From assembly GCA_903827375.1 (NCBI GenBank), contig CAIKHZ010000030.1, positions 1 to 64,000 of the forward strand: 64,000 bases of DNA, given 5' to 3'. The stretch is from Akkermansiaceae bacterium (GTDB lineage Bacteria > Verrucomicrobiota > Verrucomicrobiia > Verrucomicrobiales > Akkermansiaceae). The notes below the pieces were generated by a model. That model saw only the letters and a program-made list of their open reading frames with translations. It had not been told where the DNA came from and made no database searches. A program made the position numbers and the translations under genes. Shown one piece after another: positions 52,622-60,845 of this stretch. Position 1 is the first letter of the stretch. Every line of letters begins with the position of its first letter.

Positions 52622-53770
52622 TTATTCACTATGATTGTTGCCATCGCCGGTGAGGAGGGCTTTCTGATACCATTGGCGGGAACGGGTACAAACGCGACAC
52701 ACCGAAAGCATGACTGGCACTTCGACGAGGACGCCAACCACGGTAGCCAGCGCCGCCGGGGAACTTGGGCCAAACAGAGTGATGGCCACGGCCACTGCGA
52801 GTTCAAAGAAGTTGCTAGCCCCAATAAGCGCCCCTGGCGTGGCGACGTCATGCCGGACCTTGAAGAGCCGCATCAGGCCGTAGGTGAGACCCGAATTAAA
52901 ATACACTTGAATGAGGATGGGTACCGCGAGCAGGATCACGGCAGTCCAGTGGTTGACGATATTGTCGGCCTGAAAGGCGAAGATGAGGGTCAGGGTGGCG
53001 AGTAGCGCAAGGATGGTCACCGGCCGGAAGCGAGGCAGGAACTTCGCATCAAACCATTCCAGTCCTTTCGCCCGCAAAGCCAACATTCGGCTCAGGGCGC
53101 CCGCTCCGAGCGGGATAACGATGAACACCACAACCGAGACCAGCAGCACCTCAGCTGGGATGTGAAGACCGCTGACGCCGACGAGGAACATGACGATGGG
53201 GGCGAAGGCGAAGATCATGATCAGGTCGTTGATGGCGACTTGTGCAAGCGTGTAAGGGCCGTCGCCGTCAGTGAGATAGCTCCAAACGAAGACCATGGCG
53301 GTACAGGGGGCGGCAGCAAGGATGATGAGACCGGCGACATAGTTTTTGGCCGTATCCGGATCGATCCAACCGAGTGTCCTACCGAACAGGGTGGTGATGA
53401 AGAGCCATCCTAACAACATCATACTGAGGGGTTTTACCAACCAATTGACGAATAAGGTAATGAGCAGGCCCTTGGGCTTGCGGAAGACACCGTGCAGACC
53501 GCCGAAATCTATTTTTAGCATCATCGGGTAGATCATCAACCAGATGAGGACGGCAATAGGCACATTGACATGAGAGGCCGCGCCAAACTCCCATCTGCTG
53601 ACTGTTGAGACCCATACCGGTGCCAAGCGCCCGAGGGCCAAGCCAGTGATCATACAAACCAACACCCACAGGGAGAGATAGCGTTCAAAGAAGTCGAGTT
53701 GTTTGGCGGGTTGGGTGACGGTCATGTCAATGGCAGGTTGAGGGTAGAGGACAGGTGGATGGTCTTTCAT
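52622..53770 (-). CDS. acr3: Arsenite efflux transporter, ACR3 family
   Basis: The product has 382 residues with ten hydrophobic segments. The essential cysteine of Acr3 proteins is in the fourth-helix block AAAPCTAMVFVWS. A second Met at residue 16 could be the real start, as the first 20 residues have no family resemblance. Acr3 extrudes arsenite using the proton gradient, and with ArsA present it may be energised by ATP. It is the last gene of the arsRCDA-acr3 operon and is 49 bases after arsA. Confidence 0.92.
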   Translation of the reverse strand: MKDHPPVLYPQPAIDMTVTQPAKQLDFFERYLSLWVLVCMITGLALGRLAPVWVSTVSRWEFGAASHVNVPIAVLIWLMIYPMMLKIDFGGLHGVFRKPKGLLITLFVNWLVKPLSMMLLGWLFITTLFGRTLGWIDPDTAKNYVAGLIILAAAPCTAMVFVWSYLTDGDGPYTLAQVAINDLIMIFAFAPIVMFLVGVSGLHIPAEVLLVSVVVFIVIPLGAGALSRMLALRAKGLEWFDAKFLPRFRPVTILALLATLTLIFAFQADNIVNHWTAVILLAVPILIQVYFNSGLTYGLMRLFKVRHDVATPGALIGASNFFELAVAVAITLFGPSSPAALATVVGVLVEVPVMLSVCRVCTRSRQWYQKALLTGDGNNHSE

Positions 53771-53819
53771 GTTCGAAGGCGGCGTTCATGCTGCCCGGAA
53801 AAATCTAGCAGCCGCATAT

Positions 53820-55559
53820 TCAATAGAGATAATCCTCCCGCCACGGGATCGCATAGGCACGACCGGGACGCACGAGGACATCACGCAGCCAGCGGTCCTC
53901 CTGGCCGGCCTTGGCTCGCAGCAGCGGGTCGAGGGTCCGAGTAAGCCCGAGCGCTTGATTGATGATCCAGGCGTGGGGGCGGATACCGGCGCGGGCAAGG
54001 TCCTGCTCCAAGGCACCAGCCTCCTGCACGGGAGTGGCTTCGGGCAATGTGACAATAAGCACACGATTGAAGGCAGGGTCGCGGAGGCGGGGCAACAATT
54101 GAAGCACGCATTCCGGCACGCCTGTTGTTGTTTGGCGGCCTAGTTCACGGTGGTAGGCCTGGGTTGCGTCGAGCAGCAACAGCGTGTGGCCGGTGGGTGC
54201 CGTGTCACAAACGACCAGAGCCCCCACACCGCGTTGAACGATGCGAGCGAAGGCCCGGAACACGGCGATTTCCTCGGTGCAGGGTGAGCGAAGGTCCTCG
54301 TCTAGCAACGCCCGTCCTTCGGGATCCAGTCCCGCTCCGGCGCTGGCGAGCACTTCCTCGCGGTAGGCGGCGGTTTCTGCTGCTGCATCAATACTAACCA
54401 CTTCGATACTCCGGTTGGCGCAGGCCTCTGCAGCGTGGGAGGCGGGGTCGGTGGTGGCAAGGACGACCGGAATCCCTCGGGAAGCAAGAGCCTCGGCAAT
54501 TTTCGCCGCTAGGATCGTCTTGCCAACCCCTCCTTTGCCCATGGTCATGATCATTCCACAGGGAATTGAGGCAAGGTCATCGACGAGTTTGTCCCAGGAC
54601 GCAGCCAAAGGTGGATTGTAGGGGATGGGATCGGACGGCACTGCTATCACCGGGCTTGAGAAGAATCCAGCCAAGGCGGCGATGCCTTGAAAAGCCGATG
54701 CATTCAGGGCGACGGTGGTGCGCGGCAAGCTGGCAAGTTGTGGTGCCATGTTGGCAATCGCCTCGGCAGCCCGGCCCGTCCATGAGACAGCGACGGGATC
54801 GGCTCCGTGAGGAAGCAAGCCGTTAACCACGAGATGGAGGCGCGAGATACCCAGATCCGCGAGTTCGCGCCGGGTACGTTCGGCTTCGCGGAGGCTGGCG
54901 GCCTGTGGCCGGCTTACGAGAATGACCTCAGAGAGGTCCGGATGAGCGAGCACCCGGACGGCTTCGGCGTAAAGTTGTTGTTTCTCCTTGAGTCCCTGCA
55001 AGGGCCCGAGGCAGGTATTACCGGTCGTATTATTTTCCAAATAGTCGCTCCACGCGGCGGGCAACTTGAGCAGACGAAGCGTGTGTCCGGTGGGTGCTGT
55101 ATCGAAAATCACGGTCTCGACGTCAGCCGGCCTGGTTTCCCCGGCGAGGATGCCGGCGAACAAGTCGAACGCGGCAATCTCCACCGTGCAGGCACCTGAA
55201 AGTTGTTCCTCCATCGAGCGGACCAAACTCTCTGGCAAAACCCCGCGGGCCGGACCGACGATGCGCTCGCGGTATTGCGCGGCGGCTCGCTCCGGATCAA
55301 GATTCATGGCCGAAAGTCCTGGCACATCGGCGATTGCCACCGGCTCCAGACCAAGCGATACGCCGAGCACTTGGTCCAGATTGGAAGCCGGGTCTGTGCT
55401 CACCAATAACACCTTCCGGCCGGCCCTGGCCAGTAACACGGCGGTGGCGCAGGCACAAGTTGTCTTGCCCACACCACCTTTGCCGGTGAAGAAGATATTG
55501 GGGTGCGGCGAGGCAACAAACGCTGGATCAGCAACAGCCGGAGGTTCCACAGCAGGCAC
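53820..55559 (-). CDS. arsA: Arsenical pump-driving ATPase, two-domain
   Basis: The product has 579 residues with two homologous halves, each with a P-loop GKGGVGKT (residues 26-33 and about 341-348) and a DTAPTGHTL switch. The metalloid-binding cysteines typical of ArsA are present in SGACTVEIAAF, NTCLGPL and SPCTEEIAVF. ArsA takes As(III) from ArsD and drives efflux through the membrane transporter, here Acr3 rather than ArsB. The start lies 32 bases inside the end of arsD, indicating translational coupling. This full-length tandem form distinguishes it from single-domain Get3-type ATPases. Confidence 0.93.
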   Translation of the reverse strand: MPAVEPPAVADPAFVASPHPNIFFTGKGGVGKTTCACATAVLLARAGRKVLLVSTDPASNLDQVLGVSLGLEPVAIADVPGLSAMNLDPERAAAQYRERIVGPARGVLPESLVRSMEEQLSGACTVEIAAFDLFAGILAGETRPADVETVIFDTAPTGHTLRLLKLPAAWSDYLENNTTGNTCLGPLQGLKEKQQLYAEAVRVLAHPDLSEVILVSRPQAASLREAERTRRELADLGISRLHLVVNGLLPHGADPVAVSWTGRAAEAIANMAPQLASLPRTTVALNASAFQGIAALAGFFSSPVIAVPSDPIPYNPPLAASWDKLVDDLASIPCGMIMTMGKGGVGKTILAAKIAEALASRGIPVVLATTDPASHAAEACANRSIEVVSIDAAAETAAYREEVLASAGAGLDPEGRALLDEDLRSPCTEEIAVFRAFARIVQRGVGALVVCDTAPTGHTLLLLDATQAYHRELGRQTTTGVPECVLQLLPRLRDPAFNRVLIVTLPEATPVQEAGALEQDLARAGIRPHAWIINQALGLTRTLDPLLRAKAGQEDRWLRDVLVRPGRAYAIPWREDYLY

Positions 55560-55893
55560 TTTTGGGAGGGGTTAGAGGATCTGAAGCATCAGTCAGGCCG
55601 AGCCACGCGGCCATTTCGGCGCGAGCTGGATAAGACTGCCGCGAGCGCTCCTGGCCATCGACCACGATGACGGGCAGCGCGGCTTCGCCAACTTCCTTCA
55701 TGGCCGCGAGAATGATCGCGTCGCACATGAAGGCGCTGGCGTCTTGGGCCGGGTTATGGCGTTTGACTTGGATGCCTTGGGCCGCAAGCCAACGCAAGTC
55801 ATCGGCGAAGATGGCGAGAACCGGGTCAACGGAAGGACCGCAGGCACCGCTGCTGCAACACATCGGCTTATCAAATACAGTGATCGTTTTCAT
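55528..55893 (-). CDS. arsD: Arsenic metallochaperone ArsD
   Basis: The product has 121 residues of thioredoxin-like fold. It carries Cys12, Cys13 and Cys18 (MCCSSGACG), the set needed to bind As(III) and activate ArsA. The C-terminus ends in two vicinal cysteine pairs (SACCGTSGCC, residues 112-121), as in E. coli plasmid ArsD. It hands arsenite to ArsA and may weakly repress the operon. It overlaps arsA by 32 bases and follows arsC by 15. Confidence 0.93.
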   Translation of the reverse strand: MKTITVFDKPMCCSSGACGPSVDPVLAIFADDLRWLAAQGIQVKRHNPAQDASAFMCDAIILAAMKEVGEAALPVIVVDGQERSRQSYPARAEMAAWLGLTDASDPLTPPKSACCGTSGCC

Positions 55894-55908
55894 GATGGTG
55901 TAGGAAAT

Positions 55909-56358
55909 TCAGAAACATTTGGCCTGATCGCGGCGGCCGGCGGCGTATGCCTCAAACACCCTGCGGATCTCGTCGCGAACCCGTCGAAAAACCTGCAATT
56001 GCTGTGATTCGTCGCCCTCTGCATGGGCCGGGTCGTCGAAGCCCCAGTGGTAACGGTTTACCTGGCCAGGGAACATCGGGCAGGCTTGGTCGGCGTTGCC
56101 GCACACGGTCACGACAGTCTCCACATCGCGAACGAGAAACTCGTCCATGTGCTTGCTGCGGTGGGCGGAAATATCGATCCCGATTTCGGCCAAGGCCTTG
56201 ATGGCGAGCGGATGGACGTAACCTGCAGGTTTCGAGCCTGCGCTTTGGACGTCGAGAAAGTCGCCAGCAGCATGGCGGAGAATCCCTTCAGCCATGTGGC
56301 TGCGGCAGGAGTTGCCAGTGCATAGGATGAGAACGGTAGGAGGAAGTGTCTGGTTCAT
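55909..56358 (-). CDS. arsC: Arsenate reductase, thioredoxin-coupled (low-MW phosphatase type)
   Basis: The product has 149 residues from the ATG giving [17 protein letters not shown]. It has the phosphatase P-loop CTGNSCRS (residues 13-20) and two further cysteines, Cys86 and Cys93 ([11 protein letters not shown]), forming the three-cysteine relay of the pI258 type, which is re-reduced by thioredoxin. It converts arsenate to arsenite for export by Acr3. It lies 14 bases after arsR and 15 before arsD. Confidence 0.92.
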   Translation of the reverse strand: MNQTLPPTVLILCTGNSCRSHMAEGILRHAAGDFLDVQSAGSKPAGYVHPLAIKALAEIGIDISAHRSKHMDEFLVRDVETVVTVCGNADQACPMFPGQVNRYHWGFDDPAHAEGDESQQLQVFRRVRDEIRRVFEAYAAGRRDQAKCF

Positions 56359-56372
56359 AAATAGGGCAGGGA

Positions 56373-56741
56373 TCAGGCAGGACCGGGACCGCAAATCTTG
56401 CGGGTGATGGATTTGAGGCGCTTCACATCTGCGCGGAAAATCGGGTTTTCAAAGATACAGTCCTGCAGGCAGGCAAGGTTGGCTGCAAGTTCAGCCGACG
56501 GCTTATCCACAAGCGAGTAAACCCGCCAAGTGCCGCGAACCTCCACCTCAACCAAGCCATGGCGGCGCAGGTAGGCAAGTTGCTGCGACGTGCGCACCGA
56601 TCCGACGCCCAACACTCCCTCGATGTGGCAAACACACTGAGGACCGATGGAGAGGAGGTTGAGAATGCGCAGGCGGCTCAGATCACACAAGCACTTGTAG
56701 ATCTCTACCACATGCTCGCAGTGTTGGGGCAGGTCGGACAT
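56373..56741 (-). CDS. arsR: ArsR-family arsenite-responsive repressor
   Basis: The product has 122 residues from the ATG giving [11 protein letters not shown], preferred over one 12 codons upstream because that extension is basic and non-homologous. The winged-helix domain contains [13 protein letters not shown], where Cys36 and Cys38 correspond to the CVC arsenite site in the recognition helix, and [18 protein letters not shown]. Binding of As(III) should release the operator and allow transcription of arsRCDA-acr3. It is the first gene of the operon. Confidence 0.92.
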   Translation of the reverse strand: MSDLPQHCEHVVEIYKCLCDLSRLRILNLLSIGPQCVCHIEGVLGVGSVRTSQQLAYLRRHGLVEVEVRGTWRVYSLVDKPSAELAANLACLQDCIFENPIFRADVKRLKSITRKICGPGPA

Positions 56742-56748
56742 GGATTTG

Positions 56749-56772
56749 TATTTAAGCCTGCGCTTATTTAAA
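56749..56772. promoter_or_regulatory. Candidate ArsR operator
   Basis: An AT-rich imperfect inverted repeat, TATTTAAGC-CTGC-GCTTATTTAA, lies 8 bases upstream of the arsR start, in a region otherwise of high GC. Position and composition fit an autoregulatory ArsR site, but symmetry is broken by two extra T. Confidence 0.35.
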
Positions 56773-56930
56773 GGCAAGCGTAATTTACAAAGTTTCGAAA
56801 AAAATCCTCCTTCAGCTCGACGACGCAGCGCACGGCTCTCGCACGGGCCAGATCGTTAGGCGCACTCTCACGAAGGCCGTCTGGTGGGTGCCTGTGAGGG
56901 AATCCCCTTTTCAAGCGAAGAATTTGCCGC

Positions 56931-58067
56931 TCAGTCCTTGAGTTGAATATCCAGAGAGTAGCTGTCGTCGGGGAGACGCTTGATCACCTGCATCTTGAAC
57001 GGGGCATCAGCGTGACTGAATGCATCACCGGCGTTGAAGGCCGCCTCGTCGATACCGGCGTGCGGATAGACCACAAGTGAGTTCTGCCCGCTGGCAAGGG
57101 TTGCATCCACACTGTAAACCAGGACGCCTCCGGATTTGGAAGTCGCTCCATCCGCAAGTCGGATCGATTGGGCCACCTCGATGACGAAAACCTTGCTGGG
57201 TTTGGCCGGATCTCCCACTGGGACGACAATCATGGAAAGTCCGGAGGAGGAGCTCAAGGGGGTCAGTTCCAGTGACCGGGAACTCTTGGTGAGATAGGCT
57301 TTTCGGTCTGCGTCAAGCCATTTGAGTTTGTGGCGGTGCCAGCCGAGGAAACCCGTGCTCCGTCCAGCGTCCGACATGATGTCCCAGGGGCCGGTCGGAT
57401 TTTTTGGCCCCGCAACACCGCCGTAGGTGTACAAGTCCGGCAATCCCATCAGGTGCGCGGTCTCATGGGCCAAGACGATGGGAGTGGGGCTGGAGATGTT
57501 CAAGGCGACCTTGATCTTTCCACCGCGGTAGGGAATGGCCAAGGCATCGCGCTCACCAAAGGCGGTGTTGCCGATGCGTGCCATATTGGCAACAATGTAA
57601 TCATACTCGCGGAAGTCTGTCTCAGGATAGATCTTGAATATCTCAGAGAAAAGATCGCGGTGCGACTCCGTCGTGTTGCTGCTGTATTCCCCGACCTTCT
57701 TCGACAACCGCCGCCAGCCGTGGACGTGCTCGATGCTGAAGCTGAGCTTGCCGTAAGACTGCTGCTCAAACAGCTTCTCAAACTTGCCATCCCCCAGGAC
57801 ATCCCGGCCGCGATCCTTGGAATCGATGCTCATTTCCATGTCCGGAAAATCGAGATAAAGCATGATGACTTTCTTATGCCCGACGGCACTGCCATAGATC
57901 AGCGGATCCGTTCCTCCCTCGCTCTTGTAAACGTCGCCCTTTGCATCCAACTGCGGTACGGGGTCCACCGCTGCCTTGTCCTCCGCGGCCCCGGAGGACA
58001 CCAATAGGCCGGCTGCGAGGAGCACCATCGTTGCACAATATTTTCTATCCATCAGTTGCTGGAACAT
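56931..58067 (-). CDS. Secreted M6-like zinc metalloprotease
   Basis: The product has 378 residues. A signal peptide covers about residues 1-29 (ATMVLLAAGLLVSSGAA), and Met7 is an alternative start. The zinc site HETAH (residues 201-205) is followed by Asp211 in HLMGLPDLY and by a Met-turn in GPWDIMSD (Met231), as in immune-inhibitor-A-like M6 proteases. The C-terminal part is beta-rich. It probably degrades extracellular protein. A C12 tract precedes the start codon. The gene stands alone, convergent with nothing near and 190 bases from arsR. The region between the two has only the operator candidate. Confidence 0.78.
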   Translation of the reverse strand: MFQQLMDRKYCATMVLLAAGLLVSSGAAEDKAAVDPVPQLDAKGDVYKSEGGTDPLIYGSAVGHKKVIMLYLDFPDMEMSIDSKDRGRDVLGDGKFEKLFEQQSYGKLSFSIEHVHGWRRLSKKVGEYSSNTTESHRDLFSEIFKIYPETDFREYDYIVANMARIGNTAFGERDALAIPYRGGKIKVALNISSPTPIVLAHETAHLMGLPDLYTYGGVAGPKNPTGPWDIMSDAGRSTGFLGWHRHKLKWLDADRKAYLTKSSRSLELTPLSSSSGLSMIVVPVGDPAKPSKVFVIEVAQSIRLADGATSKSGGVLVYSVDATLASGQNSLVVYPHAGIDEAAFNAGDAFSHADAPFKMQVIKRLPDDSYSLDIQLKD

Positions 58068-58074
58068 GTTTCTC

Positions 58075-58086
58075 GGGGGGGGGGGG
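58075..58086 (-). repeat. C12 tract in the leader of the M6-like protease gene
   Basis: Twelve consecutive C on the coding strand, seven bases before the ATG at 58067. The nearest expected ribosome-binding position is occupied by GAGAAAC after the tract. Confidence 0.9.
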
Positions 58087-58394
58087 ATGTTGCCGCTCCT
58101 TTCCTAGGACCGTTGTGGCTGTGGTGCGGGCGGAATGAGCAGAGTGGCGGGATTGCCTGCTGCCGTCAATTCCAGTACCGTGGGAAAAATTTCCGTATCC
58201 CGCCAAGATCTTCCATGGTGTCACAGGCCAGAGGATGCGTGGTAGAAGGTCAGACTCTAGCTAAAGCCCTCGATCAAACCACAAACCGCCAGAAACGGCG
58301 TCCAGTCGCAAGCGCAGCGGGCTCGCTCCCTGAAAAGCCCTTGGGATGGCAACGCAAGCTTGCATTTAGGGTGCCTTTGATCTAATTCTTGTGC
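58087..58394. other. Intergenic region without recognised genes
   Basis: A 308-base divergent region between the protease and the gamma-carbonic anhydrase-like gene. It must hold both promoters. No inverted repeat, RNA gene or coding frame was recognised. Confidence 0.5.
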
Positions 58395-58904
58395 ATGGCC
58401 ATTGAGAGTTTCCTCGAATTTTCCCCATCCATTCACGACAGCGTATTCATCGCCTCCAGCGCTGATGTGATCGGGCGCGTCACCTTGCATGAAGAAGTAA
58501 GCATCTGGTATCACGTCACGCTGCGGGGCGACATCAATGAGATCGTTGTCGGTCCGCGCTCCAATATCCAAGACAACGCCGTCATCCACCTCGCCGACAA
58601 CTTCGGCTGCTACGTGGGTGAGTTGGTCACCGTCGGCCACTCCGCCATCCTCCATGCCTGCACCGTCAAGGACGAGGTGCTCGTCGGCATGGGTGCGATC
58701 ATCCTCGACGGCGCGGTCATTGGCGAACGTTCGATCATTGGAGCCGGCGCACTGGTCACCGGCGGCACGGTCATTCCACCTGGTTCGCTGGTCCTCGGCT
58801 CACCTGCCAAGGTCGTGCGTACCCTGCCACTCGACGAGCAGGCGAACATCAAGAACTGGGCGATCAAATACGTCGGCGGCTCCCGTCGCTACCTTGCCCG
58901 TTAG
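58395..58904 (+). CDS. Gamma-carbonic anhydrase-like hexapeptide protein (YrdA/PaaY type)
   Basis: The product has 169 residues, starting at the ATG giving MAIESFLEFS. Its left-handed beta-helix is built of hexapeptide repeats: VIGRVTLHEEVSIWYHVTL, then RGDINEIVVGPRSNIQDNAVIH and VTVGHSAILHACTV. Histidines in NAVIH and VTVGHSAILH match zinc ligands of the gamma-carbonic anhydrase fold. Members act as trimers, and some hydrate CO2 while others have lost activity or act in metabolite repair. It is followed after 81 bases by the DUF151 gene. Confidence 0.82.
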   Translation: MAIESFLEFSPSIHDSVFIASSADVIGRVTLHEEVSIWYHVTLRGDINEIVVGPRSNIQDNAVIHLADNFGCYVGELVTVGHSAILHACTVKDEVLVGMGAIILDGAVIGERSIIGAGALVTGGTVIPPGSLVLGSPAKVVRTLPLDEQANIKNWAIKYVGGSRRYLAR

Positions 58905-58985
58905 CCCCAATTGGAACGCCAGTTTCAGCCTGCATCTCCCCCGTCTCATCCCGAGAACTCATAACAAGCCACATCCCACCATCCC

Positions 58986-59444
58986 ATGCCCCATCTCGTG
59001 CGCGTCGAGCCTATCGCTTTGCTTCCCACCCAGGCCGGCTGTGCCGTGTTCCTGGGCGATGGCAGCAAGGCCATTGTGTTTTACATCGACCCCGCAATCG
59101 GCGCTTCCATCAACACCGTCCTCAGCGGGCAGTCGGCACCCCGGCCGCTCACCCACGATCTGTTTCTGCTCACCCTGCAAGCGTTCGGCGCCACCGTCTC
59201 ACGAGCCGTGATCCTTCGTGTCGAAAATGAAATCTACTACGCACGCCTCATCCTCGAAGCCCAAAACGAAATCATGGAGCGCAAAATCGTCGAATTGGAC
59301 GCCCGGCCCTCGGATTGCATCGCCTTAGCCGTGCGCTGTGGTGCTCCGCTCTACGTCGTCCGCACGCTCTGGGACTCGCTCGAAGATATGTCCGGAGTGC
59401 TCGAGGAAATGCGCAAACAAGACCAGGGCGGCGCTGACGCCTGA
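58986..59444 (+). CDS. Bifunctional nuclease (DUF151/BFN) domain protein
   Basis: The product has 152 residues. The DUF151 pattern is clear: VFLGDGSKAIVFYIDPAIGA, TLQAFGATVSRAVILRVENE and VELDARPSDCIALAVRCGAP. Plant homologues have DNase and RNase activity, but the bacterial role is not established. The C-terminal tail (EDMSGVLEEMRKQ) is acidic. The leader (ACATCCCACCATCCC) is C/A-rich with no G. A possible terminator follows within 30 bases. Confidence 0.85.
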   Translation: MPHLVRVEPIALLPTQAGCAVFLGDGSKAIVFYIDPAIGASINTVLSGQSAPRPLTHDLFLLTLQAFGATVSRAVILRVENEIYYARLILEAQNEIMERKIVELDARPSDCIALAVRCGAPLYVVRTLWDSLEDMSGVLEEMRKQDQGGADA

Positions 59445-59447
59445 GCA

Positions 59448-59472
59448 GCCGTCAGACACGGCAGATTTTTTT
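59448..59472 (+). terminator. Short hairpin with T7, possible terminator after the DUF151 gene
   Basis: GCCGT pairs with ACGGC across a 5-base loop, followed three bases later by seven T. The stem is short, so activity is uncertain. Confidence 0.4.
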
Positions 59473-59589
59473 GCACAGTTCGGCCTCGCGGCATATACTT
59501 CCGGCGGCAGTGAGTGCCGACACAAATCGAAATTCTCCGCCCGCACTCTTGGCTTGCCCCGGTGCGGCTGCCCTGCCATGTTCGCACCC

Positions 59590-60663
59590 ATGAGCCCCAT
59601 CACCATCGCCGCCCTAAAAGAGCAGGCCGGCGATACCCCTATCGCCGCAGCCGTCGCCGCTCAACTTCAGTCCCGCTCAACCCGTAACACCAAGGCCGGA
59701 AAACCCTATCTGGAACTGGTGTTTGCCGACGCCACCGGCAATTTTTCCCTCAAAATCTGGTCAGACTCGCCCAACTATGAGCCCGGCTCCACCCTCACCG
59801 ACGGCTCGATCCTGCGCCTCGAGGCCGACTGGACACAAAACCCGTATGGCATCAATCCCAACAACCTCAAATGGTTTTTGTTGGATGAGGCGGCCATCGC
59901 CGCCTTTCTGGCTGGCGACCCTGCCACCCGCGACAAACAACAGCGCGACTTTGCCGACATCCTCGTCCTGTGTGACTCCATCGCCGATCCGCGGCTCCAC
60001 GCGCTGTGCCAACTATTCCTAACGCAAATGGGCGAGCGCTTCCGGCGCACTGCCGCCGCCAAACGCAACCACCACGCGCGGCGTGGCGGGTTGGTCGAGC
60101 ACGTCGCCCAGATGCTGCGCAGTGCCGCTGCATTGTGCCCGGTCTATCGGGACCTTAACCGCGACCTGCTGCTTGCGGGGGTGCTCTTCCACGATTGTGG
60201 CAAACTCTGGGAAAACTCCTATCCGGAGGATGGCTTCGGCCAGATCCACAGTCTTCACGGCGAAATGCTCGGCCATATCCCGCTCGGCATCGAACTCGTC
60301 AATAAACTCTGGCGGGAATTGATGGAGTCATCCCAAGCCACCGCCTGGCTTGGCCTCAAGCCCTCTGCTGAGGACACCCGCCTGCACTTGCTCCACCTCA
60401 TCGCCAGCCACCACGGCCAATTCGAGTTTGGCTCCCCCACCCTGCCGCGCACCCCGGAGGCCTTCGCCCTCCATCACCTTGACAATCTCGACGCCAAGCT
60501 CGAAATGCTCCGCGACGCCTACGCCCAAGCCAACGAAATCGTCCCCGGCATTTTCGAGCGCGTCTTCCCCCTCCCCGCTAACCTCGTCCGCCCCTTGCCT
60601 AAAACAGAAGATCACATCAGAAATCAACATTCATCAATCGACAATCATCAAGCGTTCGACTGA
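59590..60663 (+). CDS. YhaM-like 3'-5' exoribonuclease (OB fold plus HD domain)
   Basis: The product has 357 residues from the ATG giving MSPITIAALKE; ATG 59578 is four codons earlier. The N-terminal OB fold (KAGKPYLELVFADATGNFSL) is followed by an HD phosphohydrolase domain with HARRGGLVEHVAQM and the metal-binding His201-Asp202 (LFHDCGKLW). This arrangement matches YhaM, which degrades RNA and DNA from the 3' end. The last 15 or so codons lie in low-complexity A/C/T-rich sequence and in the first copy of a 25-bp intergenic repeat, which also provides the stop codon, so the C-terminus appears to have been recently extended or replaced. Confidence 0.82.
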   Translation: MSPITIAALKEQAGDTPIAAAVAAQLQSRSTRNTKAGKPYLELVFADATGNFSLKIWSDSPNYEPGSTLTDGSILRLEADWTQNPYGINPNNLKWFLLDEAAIAAFLAGDPATRDKQQRDFADILVLCDSIADPRLHALCQLFLTQMGERFRRTAAAKRNHHARRGGLVEHVAQMLRSAAALCPVYRDLNRDLLLAGVLFHDCGKLWENSYPEDGFGQIHSLHGEMLGHIPLGIELVNKLWRELMESSQATAWLGLKPSAEDTRLHLLHLIASHHGQFEFGSPTLPRTPEAFALHHLDNLDAKLEMLRDAYAQANEIVPGIFERVFPLPANLVRPLPKTEDHIRNQHSSIDNHQAFD

Positions 60664-60703
60664 GCTCACGCCGAAGTCGTTCGACTGAGCTCACGCCGAA
60701 GTC
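60654..60703 (+). repeat. Two perfect tandem copies of a 25-bp repeat
   Basis: GTTCGACTGAGCTCACGCCG plus AAGTC occurs at 60654-60678 and again at 60679-60703. The first copy overlaps the 3' end of the exoribonuclease gene and supplies its TGA. The 140 bases that follow, to the M3 peptidase start, hold no recognised feature. Confidence 0.92.
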
Positions 60704-60845
60704 CTCTTCACCTCTCGCCTGGTTTGAGGCTCCAGCTTGCTAAAGTTTAATTGACTGTCTGCTCCATAATTGCCCCGGGTTCGGGGCTTCTGTCTCAAAG
60801 TTTTCTTCCTCTCCCCAATTACCATCGCCTATAACTCCCCATCCC

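Noticed and set aside
60654-60703. 25-bp tandem repeat as a CRISPR array
   Set aside because: Two copies without a spacer, partly coding, and no cas genes nearby.
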